Part shown: positions 1 through 12,318 of the stretch, in pieces
Layout: every line of letters starts with the position of its first letter
How positions within the stretch are numbered: the first letter of the stretch is position 1
Source: Prostheceraeus crozeri
Taxonomy: Eukaryota > Platyhelminthes > Polycladida > Euryleptidae
Assembly (NCBI GenBank): GCA_907163375.1
Contig: CAJQUW010005234.1
Coordinates: 284,501 to 348,500 of the forward strand
Direction: 5' to 3'
Length of the DNA: 64,000 nucleotides
Made by a program: the position numbers and the translations under genes
The notes under the pieces: generated by a model
What the model was told of the DNA's origin: nothing
The model's database searches: none
What the model saw: only the letters and a program-made list of their open reading frames with translations

Positions 1-1890
1 TTTTCTATAGCTCTTTTGTGTTCTTGATGTCTCGTTTTTTATCATCCTCGCTGTTTTGCCGATGTAAAATTCTCCACAATGTACACATATGTACTGATAC
101 ACTACAAAGCGGTCTCTACAAGTATATTTACTGTTTACTAAGTCCTTACAAATACTACAGTCGCAAGATTTATTATTATTACTATTTTTTAAAAAAGACG
201 CTGAATTACAGCCATACTCATTTGTCAAACTTATTGGTAAGCTATACTTCTTAATTAATTTATTAACCTTACGGTTGCAGCGATCAGTAACATACGGTAG
301 CTTGAAATTTACATTCCCATCTTGACGTGCTTTACTTTGCTTCCTTAAAATACTTATATTCGTATCTTTTTTGTTGTAGCCATTATTTTCCAAGATATTT
401 TCAAATTTGGAAAGGTTCTCTTTTCTGAGTTCGGGGTCATTGTACCGTTTGCTTATAGTATTAATGCTATTCCTAACATAGTTAGACTTTACATGCGCAG
501 GTAAGAACGAGTCTTTTCTAAGAACGATGCCCGAATGGCATTCCTTTTGATACCAGGAGTACTCTAAATTTCCCCCCCTTATGCGAATTTGAATATCCAA
601 AAAAGGTAACCAATTTTGTGGTTTTGGTGCTTCTATTGAAAACTTGATATTAGTATTAATAGACTCGAAAGCTTCTCGAATTGACCTGAAGTGGTCTTCA
701 TCGTATTCTAACGGACCGATAATAATGTCATCTATGTATCGCTTGTATAGACTTGGGTTGAAATTTAACTTTTCTAAAGCATTAGTTTCTATTTTATGCA
801 TAAAAATTATTGCAAAAGGCGGTGCCAAATGGCATCCCATGGGAACGCCTCTAATTTGCCTATAGATTTTATCATTGTACTTTATTTCATGATTGTAGCA
901 AACAAAGCGTAGTAATTTTTCTACGTTTTCAATATTTATCCCAAAGTTCTCAATTTTATCCCAATTATTTCGCAAATGTTCAATATTATATTGTATACCC
1001 ACTGCTAATGGAATGCTTGGATACAAGTTTTTTACGTCAAGCGAAATAAATACGTGGTTATTATTGATGCTACCAAAACTGTCTAGACCTAAAATTAGAT
1101 CATCAGTCTTAGTTAGATGTGCCGGAACAAAACTTAGGGCTTGTGTTAATATTTTTGAAACAACCCAGTCTATTTTCTCAACCGGTGTGTTGTTGACTGA
1201 GGCTATCGGTCGAACCGGAAAACCCTCTTCTGATTTTTCTTTGTGATCTTTAATAAAAGTAAAGAAGTTTGCTGGATTACTCCCTGTACTTATTAACCTC
1301 TCGCTTTGAGGGAGTAACGTACTGTCCTTAATCGCGGTTTTTATTAGTTTATTCGCTTGTTTTTCGATGGCGTCTCTTTTACTTTTTTCTAGTATTTGGT
1401 AAGTATCTTCATCTTGAAGAAAAGCTTCGTTCTTATCAATGTAGTCCTCAGTTTTACAGAGTACGAATTGATTGGTTTTATCCGACCTCACGCATTGTAG
1501 ATCATTTCTATTTAGAAAAACTTTAGTCGTTTTACTTTTTTTATTAATATCTACATAAGATTTGCTTTTTCTAAGTTTTGCTGTTTCGCAGTCTAAAATT
1601 CCTTTTAGATCATTTTCAAAACAAATTAACTTATTTTCTAATTCTTCGCTCATCTTAGGCGGCAAACGACATGAATTCTTAGTGAACGGAACCTTTAGTA
1701 CTGTTTCATCCTTAGGCTCATCTTTCATCCTATCGCTCCAACGTAAATTATATTTTAGGGCTTCAAAGTTCAAAGAAACCTTTTCCCAAAAAGACTTATC
1801 AATTTTATTAGGTAACCTATGCTTAGGTCCTTTATTTAGAAAATCCCCTACAGCATCGGGAAACAACAACAGAAGCCAAAGCAATCACAT
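1..1890 (-). CDS. Penelope-like element protein (PLE-1): reverse transcriptase plus GIY-YIG, open to window edge
   Basis: A minus-strand frame reads without a stop for about 630 codons and leaves the window at its left edge. Seen in order: a Penelope-type RT lead-in with FPVRPIAS near 1205, motif A SLDVKNLY near 1037, RGVPMGCHLAPP near 835, the catalytic YIDD near 730, and WLPFLDIQI near 600. A cysteine-rich stretch CDCSICKD follows near 150, then QYICVHCGEFYIGKTAR near 52-95, which fits a C-terminal GIY-YIG nuclease. Penelope-like elements use this pair to nick target DNA and copy their RNA into it. The frame opens just after stops at 1890, and the first ATGs are internal (about 1726 and 1650), so the N-terminus lies in another exon or is lost. 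The zinc-like cysteines before GIY-YIG recall the Neptune/canonical Penelope branch; that assignment is inference. Confidence 0.9.
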
Positions 1891-3488
1891 ACTTGAAACC
1901 TACAATAAACAGGAAATATGAACTGCCACACTACAATCTGACTTCACAATTAGACATGCATTCATACAGACATCACAATTCTTAATATCACTCACTCTTC
2001 ATATATCTTCACACGGCTTGCTTGGCCCGTAACGCTATTGTAAGATCGACCAACGAAGGCGCTGGACGCCGAAGATCAGTCAGTTTACTTTTGAATATTA
2101 CTTCGACCTAAAACTACTCGGGGAGTTTTTGCTGCTATCGTTTGGGAAAAAAATCATTATGATCTCCCGTCGTCTGGTCAATTATGTGTTTTCATTCTCT
2201 AACTTTAAAATCACGTCTTTTAAACTTGTAAAGTACTAACTTTAAAGGTAATGGATGTTTAGCTTGAGACCAATTTTACTGATATTCAACTAAATTTCTA
2301 TATAAAATGCGTTGGAATCATGAATAATGTTATGAATCGGCTACTTACGTTGCTATATAATTACAAAGATTTGGTTTTGCATTTATTGTGCCACTGAAAA
2401 TGCTGATTTTATCATGATGACAATAATTTACCGCAAAATACTTGTATTCTATAAATTACAACAAGAAGCGGTGATTGCCGTACTTTGAATAATGAAGGTT
2501 TATATTCCACGCATTCTGGCCGGTCGGTGGTGTGTCGACTCTCGTGGTTTGTTGAAGGAATAGCTGTCAACCTTCAAATTTTGGTCTGTGCAAATTGGTT
2601 TTTTTCAACTTGCAACTGACCACAATTTATCCAGCCCTAAAACCAAATATGCAATTTCTCTCGGTTTGTGCAGTTGGAAAATGTAGAGCGGAAAAGAACT
2701 TAGTAAGAGCTGTAGTCTAAAATGGATGTAAAGATATGGAAAACAGTTGCATAAGTTGCGATACAATAAATAAATATTAAGAGACAAGACTGCTTGTTGA
2801 AAATTGAGTTTAGCAAAAGAATAGAGCATCACGATTGTTCGTCAAATGTAAGGCTTCATATGAGTTGCAACTGTACGATGCATTCATTAAGTTATGTTCG
2901 TACTAACTTTTTATGGAGGTCAATATGACGCGTGTGGCTGCTAATGCCCCACTGCCTTTATGAATTAGGAATTACAAACGTAATACATGTACATGCAGAT
3001 CTAGCAGGGAACAGACATGTATTGCACATGAATTCAAGCATCGAAACCACTTTTATTAGCAAAGCGGCTGAATATCAAAGTAGTATTAACCCATTGAATT
3101 GCTAAATATAAACAAGCAAAAACTCTCCAAAATTGCCATGATACAGAGAATTTGCAAAATACTACTATTTCTTCTGTAGTGTTATCACCATCAGTCAATT
3201 CGGTGGCAATTCATTGCCAAATCTTTAGATGATGTTTTGTTGGCCTACTGGGTAATGAAAATTGACAATTGTTCTAATTTCTACAAGTTTTTATGCACAT
3301 GTATGTCATTCTACGTAGACATGATGAGATTTTCTGTGTTTCTACACATCGCATGAACTTAATTACTATGAAGGCCTCAAAAAACAGACAAAATGAAAAA
3401 TAATGAAATGATTTACTGTTGTAATGAGAATCAATGTACAATTTAAGCATTGAATATGAAGTATATTGCCTCAAATGATAGTAATTTG
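1891..3488. other. No recognisable gene; PLE-1 upstream flank
   Basis: Only short, unsupported frames occur here. The first ~200 bases may still belong to the Penelope element's 5' part. I see no inverted repeats or known protein motifs in the rest. Confidence 0.5.
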
Positions 3489-3543
3489 ATTTCTTATATG
3501 CTGTGGGTATATCATTAACTTGATTAGTTTTTGCTTTCAAGTA
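3489..3543 (+). repeat. 55-bp direct repeat, copy 1
   Basis: This 55-bp stretch is identical to 4687-4741, starting ATTTCTTATATGCTGTGGG and ending GCTTTCAAGTA. The two copies bracket about 1.14 kb that contains the 3' end of a LINE on the minus strand. The right copy starts within a few bases of where LINE homology is lost, so a long target-site duplication made at insertion is the simplest reading. Confidence 0.85.
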
Positions 3544-4380
3544 AGGTCGTTTATCATTGGTTATGTGACATTTTGTCAATAAAAATGCCTTTTAAGTACA
3601 TTTAAAACTAGATGCCGACAATGGTTAATTTGATCTTCCGGTGAACCAAATGCTGAAATTCCAAAAGTAGGTCGGTTGGCTTTGTTTTACCTGAACCACA
3701 GAAATAATGCCACCGGTGGGCCGAATCGCCCCCGTTTGGAAGCGGTTGATGTCGACTTTTCCTGTTTTCCTGCAGGTGACGATATTCCGGTATACCGGTA
3801 TTCCAATAATTAACGATTAATCATCGATTTGCTTGTCCTCGTCCGTCAGTCAACAATAAACAAGTACATGATACAGGATAAAGAGTGTCTACTCAAACTC
3901 GGCAGTTGGAACCTGATCTTGGAATTTGACAGAATTTCCAGATAGAATGTGAGCCAATTAAGGCTTCTCTGATAGTTAACTTACTTCTCAGGCACTCGGC
4001 TGAATTTGGTGCTAATTCCATCCAGCACCGAAATAATATTACATGATTCAGTGGATGACTTTGATCATTGACTAACGAGATCTTATTCGAAGCATTACAT
4101 GTCATCTCCATATAGTTCAAGTAGATTTACTTTTCATGCTCAGGTGAAATTGAAGAATCGAACTCTTACAATTTGAGTCCTCAAACAGAAGAGTAGAGAA
4201 ATGATTTTTCTTTTAATTTAAGCTTGTGTCTCATTTCAAGACGTCAGCGAAAATGCATGTGAATGGTGAAAAGTGAAGCTTCAATAACTTCACTCTAGCG
4301 CAGATAATCTAATGCATAAAGATGAGTTAATAATAATGCGTTTATTGAAATGAATGGAAATCATTCAGAGACAAAGAAAA

Positions 4381-4690
4381 TTACAAGGTACTATTATACA
4401 GCTTGGTACAAAAAGGAACGAAAGAAAGGGCACGACGTTGAGTTCTACACAGAGGCATTTCAAGATGCCGTGAGTAAGAAAGCCGACGAGGAACGAGTTC
4501 GTGTAAAACGTTATCAGGGTTGAACATTTCAGTGAAAGTCTTTAGGGTTTTCCGTTGTCTACGAGTTTCTAGATCTTCGAGGCAGGCGTTATGGCAATCA
4601 TTCCCGCAAATGACCCGATGATAAAGCCTTTGAAGTTTAACCAGACGTTGACTGCACTTTTTGTTAATACCGATAAACACTGGTGAATTT
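4381..4690 (-). pseudogene. LINE reverse transcriptase C-terminus, CR1/L2-like, 5'-truncated
   Basis: The minus frame encodes a typical tail of CR1/L2-group LINE polyproteins: INKKCSQRLVKLQRLYHRVI, then HNACLEDLETRRQRKTLK, then LHELVPRRLSYSRH, and FVPFCTKLYNSTL just before the stop. Such tails follow the RT domain and contain the 'basic residues ... FVP' ending common in this group. The RT catalytic core is absent. The frame runs at its upstream end into the 55-bp direct repeat, so the insertion seems to have been 5'-truncated there, which is usual for target-primed insertion. The roughly 840 bases between the stop and the left direct repeat would be the 3' untranslated region. About 100 codons remain without a stop, so the copy may not be very old. 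Confidence 0.7.
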
Positions 4691-4741
4691 CTTATATGCT
4701 GTGGGTATATCATTAACTTGATTAGTTTTTGCTTTCAAGTA
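4687..4741 (+). repeat. 55-bp direct repeat, copy 2
   Basis: Identical to the copy at 3489-3543. It marks the probable 5' junction of the truncated LINE. Confidence 0.85.
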
Positions 4742-7539
4742 TAAGTTGAGTTGTGTTGCATCTGAGCTTGTGGTCTAGGATAAGAAACATCTTGTAGAAA
4801 ATGACATGTTCTTCAAAACTGTTTTCGCTATTTACAAAAACTGTAGAAAATGTGATGTGAAATTAGCATATAAAGTCAGTTTCTGCAAATATGCAACAAA
4901 TAGTGCTTCTTACGCTTATAAAGTTAGTGCACCAGTAAGAATGATTCAATGCCGCAATTTACAAGCACAATATTAACCTGGTGTCGCAAAAGTCGCGCAA
5001 ATCTTTAAAAGGCTGTCATTTGCTTCAATTCAGTCATATTCACGTGCGATGTATTTGTAAATGTACCTCAGATCGGGGAATTTGTTTTTATACAATCAAA
5101 ACTTAATTGCTTAATTTTTTGGCTTTGAGACTTTAATAACTAAAACAATGTATATCGATAAGTATAAAATGCTGATTGCCAATAACGAAGCATACAATCA
5201 ACAAAAGAATAAACAAACTCTAATTTGCAAATGAATATTCACATAAGACATTGTTCAATTGCTTCTCCTCCACACTCAGACTAGCAGAACACTTCCAACC
5301 TCGAGCGAAGACTCAGAACAGGCCGTCTCAATCCAGCTGAGTCGATATTCTCAATCACCATTGTTATCCTCTCCTGCATAGCTCGTGGAGGTTTCTTGGA
5401 GTGAAGCAGTGGTTGCACGGTCTTTGACAGTAGGTCTACCCAAGTCCAGCGGTGTTAAATCCTTGGTGAGTGACCTTGGTGATTGTACAACACAAAACAA
5501 AATAAATTCAGGTTTTTTAATCGCAATTACCAATGCTGAACCAAAAAAATGAATAACCAATTTAGCACATAAATTATAATTCTAACGCACTTAATGTTGA
5601 AAATTATGTGAAAACCAATGAAGTGAATCCATTAGCTTTCAAATTTAAAGGCGAGCACAACCTACTTTTCCTATGCCCAGCAAATGCGATCCACAGTAAA
5701 TACGCCCTCAACATAACAAAAAGTGAAAGCATTAATGAATGCATGAAACTACTTACGACATACACGTATTTGAAGCAAATCCAGAAATATCAATAGACCT
5801 AGTTGAATAACGGCGGCTGAAAATGGATTATTATTGAACACGCCAATTATTGAAGTATTCATTGTTTGCGTATTAGAAACAAATCTGAAAAAATACTTGG
5901 TACAAATTTATCAGACCCCATCAATAAGATGAATGTCATATATCAGAATAAGCATGTACATGTACATGGAAGCAGCAGATTAAAAAATGCAGAATTCAAT
6001 GCAGAAACGGCTGACAGCAACCAAAAGCCATCTAATAAATGAACTGAGAGGAATTAATCATATGAAGATCGTAGACATCTGCAAAATTGATTACCTACCT
6101 CCAATTTTCGGTGAATTTTCGGATAAATCACTTAAAAGTAATTTATTTTACATTTGCATGTTAAACACTGCATGTGTGAATTATTAATGTTACAGGTATA
6201 TTCATTTGTATACATAAAACAAGTAAATTAAGGAGTTCTTAGAACTGTAAGTCTGTCCCTCTTTATCTTTGATTCTATTGACATTCTATGCGAATGCTTT
6301 GCTGTAAAGCACTTCTGACTTATTGAGCGAAACACTCACAGAACGGGAGGTCCTATAACCACATATTTCATCATTTGTCGGTCTTTTGTTGTTTTAAGCA
6401 TTCTATATAATATGTTCTGTAATCAGCGTACTCGTATACCACACAGACTTTCACAAATAAATCAATTTTGCAGTGCATCTATATTCCGTTTATCTGGATG
6501 AATTTTCATACACGATTCATCATTTTTATGAGCAAAGGAATTAAGCACACATCAAATCTAAATTTGCCAAAGTACCCTCAAAAATCTGCTATTGGCTTTT
6601 CATGCTCTCAAAAATGAAAACGTTTGTACCTTCTTTAGCAAACAGTAGCAACATTAGTAAACTTCTTTCTAGAAACACAGGCACACTTAATGACTGAATT
6701 GGCCATGAATATTGCAGAAAAGAACATTGCTGTCCTAAGTTTCCACATAAGGTAAGCGGACGAGCAGAATTTAAACTTATCACACCCGTCCTTACAATTT
6801 GCAATGGAGTATCCAACTCAGGTCAACATTTACCTCTTAGATACATCCGTTTACATTCAAAATAATGCAATTAGAATGCAATGGTGCATAATTCCCTTAA
6901 AAATACTCATCAATAGTCTTATAGCACTATTGGTCACAAAACTAATGCTATGTCCACGATGCTCGTGGGACGTCAAAGACTGAAAAATGACCCAGCAAAA
7001 AGAAGAAATTAAATCCAAGGTAAAAATTGCGTTTTTGTCTAATGGTTGCTAATCATTATTTATAGATAACGCATTTCAACAACTGACCTGAACCAGAGAA
7101 ACAACGAACAAAATGAAAGATAGTTGCTTTCTGGAAATTGCCATGTGCTGCAAAAAATGCCTCAGCCGCCAAAATTTAACAGAACACCCAAAATATTACT
7201 GAGCTTTTGAAAAGCAGCCAAGTTGTAGTAGCCTTTAGTACATACTAAGAGAAGTCAATATTTGATCATACTATTGTAAACGATTTTGTTACATCAGAGA
7301 AAGTCGACGACAAATTTAAGAAAGAATTCGAGAGCATATTACAGTAAAAACAGTATCAGATACTTAAATCACATGAAAGCATCTTTCTATGCCAGTCGTT
7401 TCCTTATTTTCAAAAATTTATGAATTGCTTTGGTTAAATCACCCTACTATCTATTGATTGCAGTTTTAGGTCCTCTGGAATATGCGATATATTGGCTAAT
7501 TTCTGATTAATCAGCTTGGCATCACCATAGCGTAGCATA
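4742..7539. other. No recognisable gene or element
   Basis: AT-rich sequence with scattered short frames and no motif I can name. It contains ACATGTACATG near 5956 and no clear inverted repeats until the Tc1 end at 7540. Confidence 0.5.
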
Positions 7540-7747
7540 CACTCAACAGAAGCTAAAACTCCCCCCTCTGCAGTTCTCTTCTGCTAGAAAAGAAAATCTC
7601 GTCCGCGAAGCTTCATGAATAGAGATCAACCATCTCGCGATCGGTGACTGTAAGCACACGGCGCATGTCAGATGAACTAATTAGACTCTTTGTTGGTCTT
7701 ATTCGCATGTCAATATTGAACAACAAAAGTCAATACATCAAATGTAC

Positions 7748-9336
7748 AGTCCGTTTCATAAAAAGTGGATCATCCTAAAATTTGACTAAATACTCGTAAA
7801 ACATAAGTATGATACAGTAACGGTTCTTAAGAAGCTAATATTTTGTGGCCCTACCCTTATTGTCAATGACATTACCAATTCATCTAGGCATTGATTCGAT
7901 GATATCGTTGATTTTTGACTGATCTAACTTTCTCCCCTCTATTTTTAACAGTGACGTAAGTTGTGATACGCCATCTGTAGGTAGCAGTGAACGACGAACG
8001 TTACGTTTTAGAATACTCCATACATTTTCTATGGGATTCAGATCAGGAGAACGAGCTGGCCAAGATAATGTCCTAAGCCCTAACTGAGACTTGCATAAGT
8101 TGACTCTACTACTCCTGTGACATGTAGCATTATCATCCATAAATAACCAAGTCGATGGATCACCAAGTTGATCTGTCATTTGGCCAATGTTCATTCGTAA
8201 AACATTCACATAGCGTTCAGAATTCATGGTTCCTTGCTGTATGTGAAGTTCAGAGCGGCAATTGGTCCAAATGCCAGCCCAATTCAGTAGAGTCGCACCA
8301 CCTTGTACCCAGGGACGATGTAAATGTCTCGGAATTTCCTGATCAGATTTTATCCATAATCTCAATCTACCATCATCACTATCCTTCAGACGGACTGATG
8401 CCTCATCAGACCAGACAACCCGATCCCATTGATTTCGCCAGTGACAATGACTCATTGCCCATCTGAGACGTCTTTTTGTATGCTGATCTGATAATTCGAT
8501 CTGAGAGGGCCTCTTACAGCTCTTGAAATTCGACTAAGTAAGTCTGCTACGAATAGTGGACGTAGAAATAGATAAGACTAGTGCAGCCATATCAGTTAAC
8601 GAGAGACTTGGATCAACTTTAACAAATCTCAAAATTAGGCGGTCTCTACGTTTGGATGTTTTGCGTGGACGGCCAGAGCCCTCTTTACGACACAGTCGAA
8701 AATCATCATTATGCCATCGATGCACATTTGTGTAAGGGACATTTAGTCGCTTGCTTGTAGCTCGCAAAGAAAACACTAGTTCTAGCAAGGCTGACACTTT
8801 GCCTTTTGTGAATGCGATCTCGTTATTGTTCATTTGTGCTTTGTATTGTTTTCAACCGGTAAGAGATAGATTTCTAGCTGAAAGCAATCAGGAGTGCTGC
8901 CAACACCACCGCAACGAAGTCAGGAAGCTATGGAACATGAAGTCCAGTTAATCACATGTAGTAGTTACATTATTGTTGATGAATAATGGTGCTATACTGG
9001 CTCTGATTGACCGATTTTCTTTATTTTTGTTTTTCTTGATACCTTTTGACTTGTAGAACAACATATTACATAACAAAGGAAACAAATGTAATTTTATAAG
9101 AGTGAGGTATGATTTTGTGTAACATTGCTAAATGAAGATCAAATTATCTACCACTTTTTTATCTATAACAGGAAAACAACTCAATATTCATGCTTGAAAT
9201 TTCCAACAATGATATTAGTAAGCGGAACTGACATATCTTCCAAATTTCAGAGAAATTCGTTCAAGTTTGGCGGAGTTAGACAAAGTTTAAGTTAAGGCGA
9301 TGTTTAAGGGTGATCCATTTTTTATGAAACAATCTG
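7748..9336 (-). mobile_element. Tc1-A: 1.59-kb Tc1 transposon, inactive copy
   Basis: Flanked by TA on both sides. The ends read CAGTCCGTTTCATAAAAAGT (left) and the complement of GTTTCATAAAAAATGGATCA (right), and match Tc1-B near 33-35 kb. It lies just inside the left arm of the older Tc1 element. It is shorter than Tc1-B mainly because it lacks a ~70-bp segment next to one end. Confidence 0.9.
7880..8833 (-). pseudogene. Tc1 transposase, Tc1-A copy, broken
   Basis: The minus frames give a Tc1-type transposase matching the intact copy near 34 kb at roughly nine residues in ten. The N-terminal pieces carry the helix-turn-helix region and the GSGRPRKTSKRRD hook. The C-terminal piece carries VVWSDEASVRL (first Asp), FMDDNATCH (second Asp) and SPDLNPIENVW (Glu). 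A stop replaces a glutamate codon near 8533, splitting the protein into 99- and 191-residue frames. A second stop ends it 14 residues early, and one extra Asp codon lies in the SDDGRLRLW stretch. It cannot make full-length enzyme, but its ends could still be mobilised by Tc1-B. Confidence 0.9.
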
Positions 9337-9534
9337 TATTAGGCTATGATTAAGTAATTCAATAAAACATCTGAAGGTAGCACATGTCTGCATGAATGTC
9401 TATCGGCTAAAATCATGTTATTCCATATTATGCATGTAATTTAGGATTCCGTTATCTGATTCATGCAAAGAATTCTATCATTAGTTTTTTGTGAGTACCA
9501 TCAGAGAGTTTGGATGCCCAGCTCCTCCTTTAGC

Positions 9535-10331
9535 TCACGAACAGAAGCCTCTCAGTGCAGTGGCGCACTGTCGTCTTGTAGGATGTAATGCTGCAGCCCA
9601 CCGAACTTTGAATTGGCGAAGGGGACAAAGTGTTGTTGCAGTATCTCCACATAGGTCTTGCCCGACACGCTTTTGTCCATCACAACGAGTTCCGTCCTCC
9701 CGTTCAACACGATTCCAGCCAAGACATGGACGGAGATGCCTTGTGATTCGTGTATCTGGACACAATCCGACTGGAATGCTTGACCGGGGCCTCTCCAAAC
9801 ACATACTCTGTCGTCGCTTTTGAAGAGGCGGAAGCGAGTCTCGTCGGTGAAGACGACCCTTCTTCACTGCTGGATACGCCAGTGGGCCCGTTACATGGCC
9901 CATCGCTCCCTAGCTGCTACGTGGTCAGGGCTAAGTTGCAACCGCTTCCTCATCCTTTTGGATCGCAAACCGGACTCTCGGAGACGCGCTCTGATCGTGT
10001 CAGAGCTGAGAATCTGGGCGAGGTGGCCCTTCTCACCCCACATTAACCTGAGTAGAGTGGCCGGAAGAGTTCTATTGTCCCGTGCTAGGCGTCGGTCGGC
10101 CCTTCGTGTAGTCTACCGTCGAACTCTCTCACAGTTGCCATGAAGAACAGTCCCAGTTCTCCTCCACTTTGCAAGAAGCTCACGAATTGTTTTCAGAGCT
10201 CGACGAAAGTAACAGGCAATGGCTTTACAAGAGCGCCCTGCTTCAGCCATCCCAACTGCCCTGAAAGCAGCTTTAGTCATGTGACGCACCATGATCAACT
10301 GAAGAGTCAAGACCAAGACCAATTTGATCAA
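9535..10331 (-). pseudogene. GC-rich Tc1/mariner transposase remnant
   Basis: Read on the minus strand across frames, this shows AGRSCKAIACYFRRALKTI with AKWRRTG (the first helix-turn-helix), ADRRLARDNRTLPATLLRL, SSDTIRARLRESGLRSKR, then VFTDETRFRLFKSDDRVCVW (first catalytic Asp), ISVHVLAGIVLNGRTELVV and YILQDDSAPLH (second Asp). It has several stops and frame changes, and the glutamate-bearing last third is missing beyond about 9540. Its GC content is clearly above its surroundings. It is the likely original transposase of the 7540-11092 element. The plus-strand frames in this interval are shadows of it. Confidence 0.85.
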
Positions 10332-10427
10332 GTTGATTGATTTCGTTTATAGATCTGTTAATTAGACATCAATTGACCTTTGATGTTCAATATTAACATG
10401 CGAATAAGACCAACAAAGGGTCTTATT

Positions 10428-10949
10428 CACAGAATTAGACAGATCGTCTCTTCTTCTGTTTGACTAGAAGGGAAGCATTGGAACATGTAACGTAAATGAA
10501 ATGGCACAATCTGCTGACTAAATACCATAGCAATCGAACAATGAGCAGCCAGTTCAACATTAAACACGCCAAATTGTGCAAAGTTTCAGTGACTGCTATC
10601 AACCGGATCACACAGCCAAGAGACACAGTCGATATCAAGTTCTACAGAGAAGTTTGTGAACGTTTTTTCGTGCGCCTGCTAACTTTTTTTAAAATGATCG
10701 GAGGGCCCAACATTATCGAGAAAACTTTTGCGCAATGATCTGAATTCTTCGAATCTGAAGGAGTCGTTGCGATCGGAGCATTTTGAAGGAATTCAGAGCA
10801 ATCCGCAAGCGACGCACGACTATTTTTCCTATCTATGCAAGGTATTGAAAAATTCTTTTTGCCCACTTATTAAGTTCCTGCATGTGCCAATTGTTTGAAA
10901 CAGTTTGCACTTCTAGCAAAGTGATACGATTAAACAATCTAATTCTGTG
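10428..10949 (+). mobile_element. MITE-A copy 1 (522 bp, 8-bp TSD)
   Basis: The ends CACAGAATTAGA and TCTAATTCTGTG are inverted, with an exact 8-bp duplication GTCTTATT on both sides. The duplicated site sits in the right arm of the old Tc1 element, where the uninterrupted left arm shows the empty site. Its interior is shared with copies near 36.1, 45.7 and 55.9 kb. No transposase is visible; an 8-bp duplication is typical of hAT-like enzymes. Confidence 0.92.
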
Positions 10950-11092
10950 GTCTTATTAGTTCATCTGACATGCGCCGTGTGCTTACAGTCACCGATCGCG
11001 AGATGGTTGATCTCTGTTCATGAAGCTTCGCGGACGAGATTTTCTTCTCTAGCAGAAGAGAATTGCAGAGGGGGTTTAGCTTCTGTTGAGTG

Positions 11093-12046
11093 TATTTTCC
11101 GCATAATGAAAGTTTTCGCAGACTACTCGAACACAATGGATCCTGGCCAATTCAAGGCACGAAAGCATTTCGGCAATTAAAGGATGGAACAGCCTCCTTA
11201 TCCTGACAACTTTCACCAAATTAGGGTTGAGCCGGCAGTGCAGCTAAATAATTAAGTCTGATTAAATCTTCATAAAACGCACATCAAAAAAGTGCACATC
11301 GGTAAAAGTACACATCAGCGAACATTCTTGCAGTTGCCACTAATTAATTTACCATTTCTCCATAAATTGTCGCGAGACCAAGTACCGAATGTAAGATAGG
11401 CAAATTTCTGCAGTTTTGGAGAAATTAGCACTGTGATTTGATGGTGATAATAATAGAAAAGGAATAATAGCATTCTACAAATCCTCGTTCTCATGACAAC
11501 CTTAGAGAGGTAGTGTTTGTTAAATTAGCAATTCAATGGGGTACTATTGCATTAGTGCTCAGCCTTATTAACCCTTGCACCACTGAGGGGAGCAGAATTT
11601 CTTTAATAAATGAGCATTTTCTGAAGCGTGATCATATTATAAACTACTTGCCACTGAAAGAGCAAAATAACACAATCAAAGACTATGATCATAATAAACT
11701 TTTTAAGATGCACATCGGTCCATATTGCTATTCACTAAACACTAATTTAAGGCCGATGAAAATTGTGTTAAACTTGAATTTTCAGCCAAGAAGCACAATA
11801 AGCTCATAACTCCTCCATAAAGACTTGCAATGCAATGCGGTTCATGGAATTTGCTCGATAATCAACTTCATTTACCCTTGATTACACCTGTTAGTAAATT
11901 TGCATTAATTTTGATATCGCTTTTGAATACGCTTCATGCGATTTATAAAAAGGTACCAAATCGCTAGTATATAAACACAGGAATAATTCTCAAACATTTA
12001 GCATTTTAGAAATTAACTTTTTTGTTGGAGCGATCTTCCAAAAAAA
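11093..12046. other. No supported gene
   Basis: A 98-codon frame at 11513-11809 begins at GTG, not ATG, and has a hydrophobic start (LAIQWGTIALVLSLI), but nothing else supports it. ATTTTAGAAATT at 12003 recurs directly after the PLE-2 right arm at about 14785. Confidence 0.4.
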
Positions 12047-12318
12047 ATTGAAAATAAAAACTCTCATCGTTTCATGGCCACGCTCGTTCTCTTAGTGAAA
12101 TACAACGAGAAAGTGATCTAGGTTACAGCATCTCCAAACATGAAGCTATAATACTGAATAAAACTCGTTCACAACCAATGCAGCTACAAACTTTGATATG
12201 TAGGTATTAGGGTAAAACTGATTCATAGATAGTACTAACGAGGATAAACAGTAATAACAGTGAAATTCCTAAATCATAAGAGATCAATAAATAAAATGAA
12301 CTGTAGAGCTTCACAAAA

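Larger units (their letters stand above)
7540..11092 (-). mobile_element. Old Tc1/mariner element with ~200-bp inverted ends, twice invaded
   Basis: The ends CACTCAACAGAAGC and GCTTCTGTTGAGTG are flanked by TA, the Tc1/mariner target. The left arm (7540 to about 7735) matches the right arm (about 10382-10427 plus 10958-11092) in inverted orientation with only scattered differences; the right arm is cut by a 522-bp MITE. A second Tc1 element sits at 7748-9336. Removing both insertions leaves about 1.4 kb, a normal size for a Tc1 element with long inverted repeats. The remaining interior holds a GC-rich transposase remnant on the minus strand. The nesting shows this is the oldest element at the locus. 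Confidence 0.8.

Noticed and set aside
9491-10340. Several overlapping plus-strand frames of 66-110 codons
   Set aside because: Shadows of the GC-rich minus-strand Tc1 transposase remnant, whose motifs are recognisable.
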